Shown: piece by piece, positions 57,482 through 64,000 of the stretch
Numbering within the stretch: position 1 is the stretch's first letter
How the letters are laid out: every line of letters begins with the position of its first letter
Assembly (NCBI GenBank): GCA_900095095.1
Contig: FMBT01000464.1
Coordinates: 22,263-86,262, forward strand
DNA: 64,000 bases
Source: Fragilariopsis cylindrus CCMP1102
Lineage: Eukaryota > Bacillariophyta > Bacillariophyceae > Bacillariales > Bacillariaceae
Direction of reading: 5' to 3'
The notes under the pieces: model-generated
The model's database searches: none
Seen by the model: only the letters and a program-made list of their open reading frames with translations
What the model was told of the DNA's origin: nothing
Position numbers and translations under genes: made by a program

Positions 57482-58385
57482 ATATTTCAATATATAGACA
57501 GCTGTGCTTTTTCTGTTGATGAATAGATGTAGGGGTATATAATATAAAATTATATGGAACGCATTACCTCCATTCTACAAACCTCATGGAGGCATAGAAC
57601 ACAATGTTATCATGCGATTGTTATAGAAAGTACACAACTTGATGTTACAGTGAAGAACGGAATAACCCATGAAAAAATGAATACCTGCGACTCGACTCGA
57701 CTCGACTCGACTAGGGTAACCATATCAGATGACGCTTACGTTATCGCTTTATTATTTCAGTTGTGCCATTTGGTAGCTTGCATTCTTCTGTTTGGTTCGT
57801 ATAAAATAGTATCGAACTACTCGAAAGATCCTACCATTGAGGGGTTCATATTGGTTCGATTTTGAGAGATCTGTATATACGACAATGTTAATAAAACTTT
57901 ACGCTCATGATGTGATTTATATGCATATGAGAAAAACACGTGAAAAATGCATATTGAGAATGGAACCCTTTATAACGATCTAAAGACAAAACCAACTAGA
58001 CTGTTCAATGATATCATAATATAATATACACATAATGCATTTTTTATAAAGAGATGTAGTTTTGAATCCCGCGTGACTAGCTGGCGTTTATTTTCTTTGT
58101 ACGAACAACGCGAAACTCGATTTTATTTTGAATTCAAACAAAAACAATTTTGCCGCGTAATAGCGTTTGTGATGACACTTGCTTTCACGATTCATGGACG
58201 ATCGGACTATAAATTATCTATTATCGGTCTACGAGAATATTGAAATACCTATTAAACCTATGCTATTCCAGGGGTACTAACCTGTGCTCATCATACTCAC
58301 AAGGCACATGGTGTCGGTGACGGTCTCTCTCTATCTCTCTCTTTCATTCTAACCTAGCAACTGTCGAAATATTTTAACCGACGCT
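57482..58385. other. Gene-free spacer with GACTC repeat
   Basis: About 900 bp. A pentanucleotide CGACT array (about 57688-57712) lies in it, and the small open frame at 57554-57865 exists largely because of it. No gene recognised. Confidence 0.45.
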
Positions 58386-60095
58386 ATGTCGAAGAAATCT
58401 GATGAAAGTAGTAATAAGCGCAGTAATAATGGACGAGGATTTTCCTGGGAGAGTTTTTCATCGAGAGTTAACGTATTTTCTAAGAAGAACAGGAGTCAGG
58501 ATTGTAACGAAGAAGATGAACGAGAAAACGAACTGTACAATGGTAGTTCTAGTTCGTGGAGTTCCATTCGTGTCCCTTACGCACAGGTAAGCGGACCTCA
58601 GTCTGCAAACCTACCGCCGCCACACATCATACAACAGCAGCAGCAGCAGCAGCAGCAATGGACGCCAAAATCACATCTAAATTCACAGAGAAATATTGCG
58701 GTGCCACCGTCCCTTCGTGTCGATTCAGATGTGCCCGGGAGAAGTTTTATCGGTTTGTCGCCAACATGGAACGCCTCGTCATCGTCATTGCCACAAGATA
58801 ATAATAATAATCACTCAGATGGAATAGACAACAATACTAGCAACACACCACCATTACAAACAACATCATCCTTCAATAAATCTTATCGTTTGAACGAATT
58901 TACAAGTGAACTCAAATTCTTGTTCAAGGATTTGATTGAATACGGCAAGGCAAAGACATGGAAAAAGAAAGTATTGACGGCCATTATGTGCATTTGCTCC
59001 ATGGTAGTCTTTTATGATTTGTTATTTGGAAAACAAAACTACATCGTCACTTGGTTAAATTTATTCATAGTTTGGATGACACAACATCATACACAATCGG
59101 TATTTGCATTCGTTGGGATATTTGTATTGAGTACACGTAAGTCCAGTAAATTTGAGTCATTATATTATCTTATGCTACATCTCTCTCTCTCTCTCTTGAA
59201 TCAATGTGTCTTTCTCATTTCTTTCACTTGCCGCAATGTTCTATATTCGGTCATACGTCTTATCTATTCACGTCTGGTACGATTTAACTTTTGATATACT
59301 GTTAAAATTGTAGTAATATTCGTCCCCCCAACGTTACTGGTCTTCGGAGCGGGTTACGCTTTTACGATGGCAATGGACACTGTTTTCGTAGGTTGTATCG
59401 CTGCTTGCTTGTCTTGCTTCCTGGGAAGCTGCTTAGGTGCCATAATTGCTTTTGTCCGTAGTCGGTATATGATGAGAGATCTTATAAAGTTATTCTCAAG
59501 ACGATATCCACTAATACGGGTGGTTGACCAAGCCTTGAAACTTAACCATGGATTTCGAATTATGTTGCTACTAAGATTATGTCCGATAATTCCGTTCAAC
59601 GGGCTCAACTATTGTTGCGGGATCACAGGAGTTACTCTACCTGACTTTACTTTAAGTTTGGTTGGGATACTACCCTTTCAAATATATACGATTGTTCTGG
59701 GTGCAACAGCTGGAGCGCTAGAGCTACAAACTTTAAAGAATGATGATTTTACGAGGAGCCAACGATTGGCTTTTATTGTTTTTATTATCACTGGTGTCAT
59801 CTTTGGTCTCGTTGCGATCGTATATGCCTTTCGTCTCGTCAAACAAGAATTAAAAAGAGAACTTGGCATGTCGACTCAAGAGTTTGAAAAATTGATCCAT
59901 CTCACCGACTCCACCGATTTGTCTCCGAACAAAAATAATGCCTCAGATGATGGAATTAATAGTAATAAAGCATCATCTTCCAGGTCTCTTAAAGATGACG
60001 ACAATCAAATGCATGGTACAGCTGAAGGTACTGAATCTGCACAAAGTCTGAATTTACAAGAAGAAGGAGAAGAATGGTTTTGGATATGGGCCTGA
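58386..60095 (+). CDS. TVP38/TMEM64 (SNARE-associated, DedA-like) membrane protein
   Basis: Two exons, 58386-59136 and 59314-60095, with a 177-bp GT-AG intron, giving 510 aa. The N-terminal ~190 residues are cytosolic and low complexity with a Gln run. A first membrane segment (VLTAIMCICSMVVFYDLL) is followed across the junction by FVGIFVLST-LIFVPPTLLVFGAGYAF, the VPPTxLxxxxGxxF signature. Then come GCIAACLSCFLGSCLGAIIAF with SRYMMRD, and the second half ALKLNHGFRIMLLLRLCPIIPFNGLNYCCGIT, PFQIYTIVLGA; a last helix precedes a charged tail. VTT-domain proteins act in lipid scrambling and membrane trafficking (TMEM41B, TVP38). The PxxPFNxxNYxxG motif is well kept. The site, Golgi/ER or plastid, cannot be told. 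Confidence 0.87.
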
Positions 60096-60900
60096 GTTAA
60101 ACAAGAACAAAATTAACCACGAGCTGGCCTTTGACAACTAACACGCAGCTATAATAAATCATAAATAATTACATGGTACACTAATTATTAGATAGACGAA
60201 GAAGAATGCACCGACTAAACTTTTCAAGGATTGTTAGCAATAATTAAATATAATAGTTGATATACAACAAAAGAAAGTAGCCACAATAATATCTTTCCTT
60301 TAAATATATTGGCTACATGCTATGCAGGGGCAGCATTTTAAACGTTAATGTACCCAAAGTGATCCTACTTCGATAATCAATCTATTGTTCATTATAGCTC
60401 AATATTTTGTAATACTTGTTAGTTGTTATTACTCCACTGTAAGTTAGCTACTGTAGCTATAAATATTTCAAAGAGTTTTTCAAAAACAAAAATGGAAAAT
60501 AGGCTCTAACTTACCGTAATTGAATATAGACAAAAAAAGAGAACAACACCTGGGATTCCAACGTGGTCCCCCACCGTAGTACTAACCAGGCCCGAACATG
60601 CTTTGATTGTTCAATTATTTCAAAAATCACACTGCATGCATCTCAACGCGCGCTTTTCATGCTTCTCATACTGAAACATGATACACTCAATATTCCAAAC
60701 CATAGTTTCATGAAGTTTCATGAAGAATGTACTAACCAATGTAAAACACAAAATCTTTATCACATCGTTGTGTTGCTACGGATTAATTATTTCCAACAGC
60801 TTTTCTTCGATAAATTTACAATACTTTAGAGACTGAATATTTCTAAATTTCGAGGGCTATCTCCCGACGATCGTACGACAAGTTTTTCTTTAATTCGACT
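60096..60900. other. Gene-free spacer with a 5S rRNA fragment
   Basis: About 800 bp between two plus-strand genes. The only recognisable item is the 5S-derived fragment listed separately. Confidence 0.5.
60532..60605 (-). pseudogene. 3' fragment of a 5S rRNA gene with T-tract terminator
   Basis: On the minus strand 60605-60541 reads AAGCATGTTCGGGCCTGG, then TTAGTACTACGGTGGGGGAC, then CACGTTGGAATCCCAGGTG, close to the universal 3' half of eukaryotic 5S rRNA (GGGCCTGGTTAGTAC...GGGAATxCCxGGTG). A seven-T run at 60538-60532 follows, as in Pol III terminators. The 5' ~50 nt of 5S, including the A box, are not found upstream, so this is a truncated or retro-derived copy rather than a working gene. 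Confidence 0.75.
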
Positions 60901-62424
60901 ATGACGCGATTATGTCTTTTCCCCCTTGTTCTTACCATTTCTACTCTGTCGACGACAGTTTTTGTCGTTGTTGAAGCGGGTGATGCATGTTGTAAATCTG
61001 CAGTTGGAACTGAATTTTTGATCACTGATCCATTTTCTGTTGCACCACAAGGCTGGGATGAAGAAGATGATGGTGTTTGGGATTCACCAAAAGTATCGTT
61101 ATCATCTCTACCAACTTGGTATCAATTAATGTACGAGATTCGACTTGGAATAGTGGGGGCTGCACCATGGTTGATTGTTGGTGTGTTAGCTGCTGCGCTT
61201 CTGACCACTTTTCTTAAGCCTATGTTTCCATCATCTATGCTTCAATTTTGGTTGGGTAGCAATAAAAATAATACTAATACTAATTCAAAGAGTAATAACA
61301 CGGTGATAGATTCTTTACGCGGGTCCTTATTTGGGCTATTAGTTCCATTTTGTTCATGTGGAGCGCTTCCTCTTGCACTGGTATTAAAAAAAGAGGGTGT
61401 ATCATCGGCATCAATTGCAGCTTTTGTCACAGCTGCACAGGCTGCTGGGGTCGATTCTTTATTCTACACATACGGAATTTTTGGTATACGAATTGCTTTG
61501 TTAAGACTCGCCGCGGCGGGAACATTAGCATTTACAGTTGGAGTAACACTATCCACCAACAATGATGGTACAAATAACAAAGAAGAAGAAAAAGAAAAGT
61601 TGAAGGAACAAATAACAGGCAACGAAGAATCGTGCTGCGTTAATGATGATAAGTCTAAAGATGGATGTCATAAAACGCCACTAGTAGATAATGTAACAAA
61701 AACAACAACAAGCACTACTAGCATGGTGACAACAACCAAATTATTTATCAACACATCCATTGGCTTGTTTTCGCAGGTGGCTATTTGGGTTGGGGTTGGG
61801 GTTGTAATTTCCGCCGGTTTGGCTGTATGGGCTCCACCGACTTCATCGGCTTCATCCGCACCCGCATCCTCAATAACCATTTCATCTGCTACCGATGTTG
61901 TGTCAGTGATGAGATCCATCACTAGTCGAGCGGGTCTGTTCATGTTGACTCTTCCCATGACAATTTGTGAACACGGAATCGTGTCATTGGCTGAAGCACT
62001 TAAAGGTCTTGGATTTTCAGCCGGAACAGTAGTGGCACTCGTTGTTATTGGGCCATCTACAAATATTTCATCACTATTGATTTTATCACGTTTGAATAAT
62101 AATTCGAACGACAACAACAACTGGATCTTCGATTGTACAAAGATTACTGCAATAATCTTGATCTTTGGAATATGTCTATCATATATAGCGGAGGATATTG
62201 GATCGTCTGTTATGATGAGAAAAGCAGAAGCGGATAACACTGCTAGTAGCGATGCGTCATCATCATCAGGTCTTCCAGACTGGTTGAATCAGAATGCAGG
62301 TGCACTTGCAGGAGCGTTTACAATTGCATCTATACTCCAATCTTCTTTATGGCTGTTCAAGTCGTCATCATCATCGTCGTCATCGTCACCAACATCAACA
62401 TCGCCGTCATCTTGTTCTGGTTAG
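60901..62424 (+). CDS. ArsP/YraQ-family (DUF318) permease with signal peptide
   Basis: Single exon, 507 aa. A cleavable-looking signal (LCLFPLVLTISTLSTTVFVVVEAG) precedes a short Cys-containing segment. The permease core (PF03773-type) has helix WLIVGVLAAALLTTFL, then the diagnostic LLVPFCSCGALPLALVL (PFCSCG at 149-154) with GVSSASIAAFVTAAQAAGVD, SLFYTYGIFG, and in the second half MTICEHGIVSLAEALKG and VVIGPSTNISSLLIL. In bacteria relatives export organoarsenicals or other soft-metal compounds, and the CxC pair is thought to matter. A central cytosolic loop has a Cys/His cluster (SCCVNDDKSKDGCHK), perhaps a metal sensor. The C-terminus is Ser/Pro-rich. Substrate and membrane cannot be told. 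Confidence 0.82.
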   Translation: MTRLCLFPLVLTISTLSTTVFVVVEAGDACCKSAVGTEFLITDPFSVAPQGWDEEDDGVWDSPKVSLSSLPTWYQLMYEIRLGIVGAAPWLIVGVLAAALLTTFLKPMFPSSMLQFWLGSNKNNTNTNSKSNNTVIDSLRGSLFGLLVPFCSCGALPLALVLKKEGVSSASIAAFVTAAQAAGVDSLFYTYGIFGIRIALLRLAAAGTLAFTVGVTLSTNNDGTNNKEEEKEKLKEQITGNEESCCVNDDKSKDGCHKTPLVDNVTKTTTSTTSMVTTTKLFINTSIGLFSQVAIWVGVGVVISAGLAVWAPPTSSASSAPASSITISSATDVVSVMRSITSRAGLFMLTLPMTICEHGIVSLAEALKGLGFSAGTVVALVVIGPSTNISSLLILSRLNNNSNDNNNWIFDCTKITAIILIFGICLSYIAEDIGSSVMMRKAEADNTASSDASSSSGLPDWLNQNAGALAGAFTIASILQSSLWLFKSSSSSSSSSPTSTSPSSCSG

Positions 62425-62833
62425 AGCATACAATTAGTCTACTGATAATCATTACCACACGAAATAATGTAAACTTAAGTACAGTTAGTTCACTAGCTAG
62501 TAGTGACGATTACTACAGCTGATTATTCCCAATATAATAAATAATAATGACAACTGTTAGTATCTACTGGGCCTGGTAGTGACAAATATAATTGCAACCG
62601 CTGATTGTTTAATAAGGAATACTATTACTCTATTTTTATGCTACAGTATGCGTTATATTGAATATCATTACAAAACGTAACTTTTCATAAAATGAAAGAT
62701 CCTATCAGGAGATAGAATTGATATAATGATATACCTTCCATCAATTTTTCATTATCCTGTTGTTTCTTATTGTATTAAATTACTGCATACATGTACAACT
62801 ACTAGTAGGAAAATTAACACTATAACTCTCTTT
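62425..62833. other. Convergent 3' flanks
   Basis: About 410 bp of AT-rich DNA between convergent genes; nothing recognised. Confidence 0.45.
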
Positions 62834-63704
62834 TTACTTCTTTTTTCTTTGTGATTTACCCTTCAATAACAGTTCTTTCGCCTCATTTAATTTTCCAGCT
62901 AAGAAGGTCGACCCACCAGTATCGGGATGATTCAATATTAATAAATTCCGATGTGCATCCTTCACACGTGCTGGTGACGATGATTCACGGACACCTAAAA
63001 TCAAGGCCGCCTCTCGTCTGGTCATCGTATCTTCAAAACCACCATCATAATATTTCGTACCCACATCGAACCATTCACGAAAAATATTTTTGTCGTGGTT
63101 TGAGTAGTACTATCGTCATCGGCAGTATTAGTGGTACCACCAGCTTTTGTCTGTTGTTTTGCTGTGTCCTCCTGCTGTTGTTCGTTTTCTTGTTGCAATT
63201 CTTCTTCTTGACGACGCATTTCCTCTAACTCTTCTTCCGTCGGTTGAGATGCCTTAAATTCGTTGTAACTTTCATTGCGGAGGATCCAGCGTAACCCACG
63301 GCCGACAGGGTTGCAAGTCCCATAACAAGAACTGCAGCACGTTCCGAGGATGACGTGGTGTGATACATACGTCTTTGTGATGACTGTAGTTGTAGCTGCT
63401 GTTGCTGCTGCGGCTGTGGCGATAACATCCGCAGCTGTCGTGTACAGTAATTTCCATTTCTTCGGTGGTCGGCTTCATCGTCGTCGTCGTCGTCGTCATC
63501 GTCATCGTTTCGTCTTTTGTGCTGCCAGAAAATCGACGATGATCCATTTCCTAACACATCATCATTCCTTGTCAAGGTGCTTTGGTATTTGTATTGTTGT
63601 TGTTTTTGACTCGTCGTATGCGTATTCCAGTTATCGCCGAGGCACAGCTGTTGTCGATCTTCTATTTGTCGAATAGTAACATTACTTGTAGTGACTGGTC
63701 GCAA
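62834..63704 (-). CDS. PAM18: PAM18/TIM14 J-protein of the mitochondrial import motor, broken by two apparent frameshifts
   Basis: J-domain partner that stimulates mtHsp70 at the TIM23 channel. The C-terminal frame (to 62834) gives KYYDGGFEDTMTRREAALIL, VKDAHRNLLILNHPDTGGS and LNEAKELLL, with the HPD motif, matching PAM18/DNAJC19 closely. The N-terminal frame (ATG at 63704) has a Gln/Asp-rich leader and one transmembrane helix, AAVLVMGLATLSAVGYAG. Between them a third frame encodes RNESYNEFKASQPTEEELEE, and the C-terminal frame resumes at KNIFREWFDVG. So three frames carry one protein, with shifts near 63281-63285 and 63089-63095, each consistent with one missing base (the second in an A5 run). 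No introns fit these gaps. Confidence 0.8.
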
Positions 63705-64000
63705 TGAGCAAAACTGCTGCGCAAGGACGATTTGGTGACCCTAGCTGCAATCATATGAAAAATATATTTTATAGAATGATAAATAGTCAAAGTTATACAC
63801 TCTACCTGCTATTTGCTTGTTGGCTTTATTGTACTTGGTGTAGACGTCTCTGTTGCATTTCGATACAAAGTAATAGCTTGTACATTTCTCTTCAATTTCT
63901 CAACTTAACATTTTGCATTTTTGACAATTTTCATTTTGTGACTGTTCGATGTTGGCTGACGAGTTCAAACGTGTGTGCAAAAAAGGAGAGGGGCTAGGTA
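63705..64000. other. Window edge, gene-free
   Basis: Upstream flank of PAM18. A 97-codon plus-strand frame starting 63704 has random-looking composition and was not accepted. Confidence 0.4.

Noticed and set aside
57554-57865. 103-codon frame
   Set aside because: Driven by the CGACT repeat; no protein-like composition otherwise.
63704-63997. 97-codon plus-strand frame at the right edge
   Set aside because: Starts within the PAM18 start codon region on the other strand and has random Cys/Tyr/Leu composition.

Overview
The window looks like nuclear DNA from a diatom or closely related photosynthetic stramenopile. It is AT-rich. Genes are mostly compact, with zero to three short GT-AG introns. 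Proteins carry long Asn, Asp, Ser and Gln runs. Two predicted plastid proteins start with a signal peptide followed by a phenylalanine at the expected cleavage point (TGFAP in ferredoxin-NADP reductase, CSAFH in a second protein), which is the secondary-plastid targeting signature of diatoms. A three-box HMG protein and an HSF-family regulator also fit. The species cannot be named from sequence alone. I see no virus, bacterial operon, CRISPR array, tRNA or intact rRNA gene.

Layout. 0-14 kb: a truncated secreted cupredoxin-like protein (-), an unknown membrane-anchored protein (+), ubiquitin-activating enzyme UBA1 (-, three exons), the small-subunit processome WD protein WDR43/UTP5 (-), a family-16-like methyltransferase with an apparent frameshift (+) and an unrecognised 768-aa protein (-). 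14-30 kb: a MITE-like inverted repeat, ribosomal protein eL20 (+), a PGAM5-type phosphatase (-), SUMO (+, two exons), a 2-oxoglutarate/Fe(II) prolyl hydroxylase-like enzyme (-), a small unknown protein (+), a CDF metal transporter (-, two exons), a small hypothetical (-), a decayed direct duplication and a three-HMG-box protein (-). 30-48 kb: HSF-type factor (+), an acidic repeat-containing type II membrane protein (+), a membrane-anchored DUF1990 protein (-), a multi-exon membrane protein (+), a small FN3 protein ending in a CaaX box (-), a START-like membrane protein (+) and the GPI transamidase protease PIGK/GPI8 (+, four exons). 48-64 kb: plastid FNR (-), about 2.9 kb of gene-free DNA holding a foldback structure, cyclin B (-, four exons), a plastid-targeted DUF218-like protein (+), a TVP38/TMEM64 protein (+), a 5S rRNA fragment, an ArsP/YraQ-family permease (+) and a PAM18/TIM14 J-protein with two apparent frameshifts (-).

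The genes do not form one pathway. They are housekeeping genes (ubiquitin and SUMO, ribosome biogenesis, cell cycle, mitochondrial import, GPI anchoring, photosynthetic electron transfer) mixed with lineage-specific proteins. Several neighbours are divergent and could share promoters (UTP5/methyltransferase, PGAM5/SUMO, prolyl hydroxylase/small ORF, cyclin B/plastid protein).

Most exon joins were chosen by reading both strands and requiring GT-AG ends, frame continuity and family motifs across the junction. None has transcript support. The strongest leads are the three single-base frame breaks in otherwise good genes, the foldback at 50.6-51.6 kb with protein remnants, the CDF transporter with an altered first metal site, the FN3-CaaX mini-protein and the 105-bp coding repeat with two-unit alternation.
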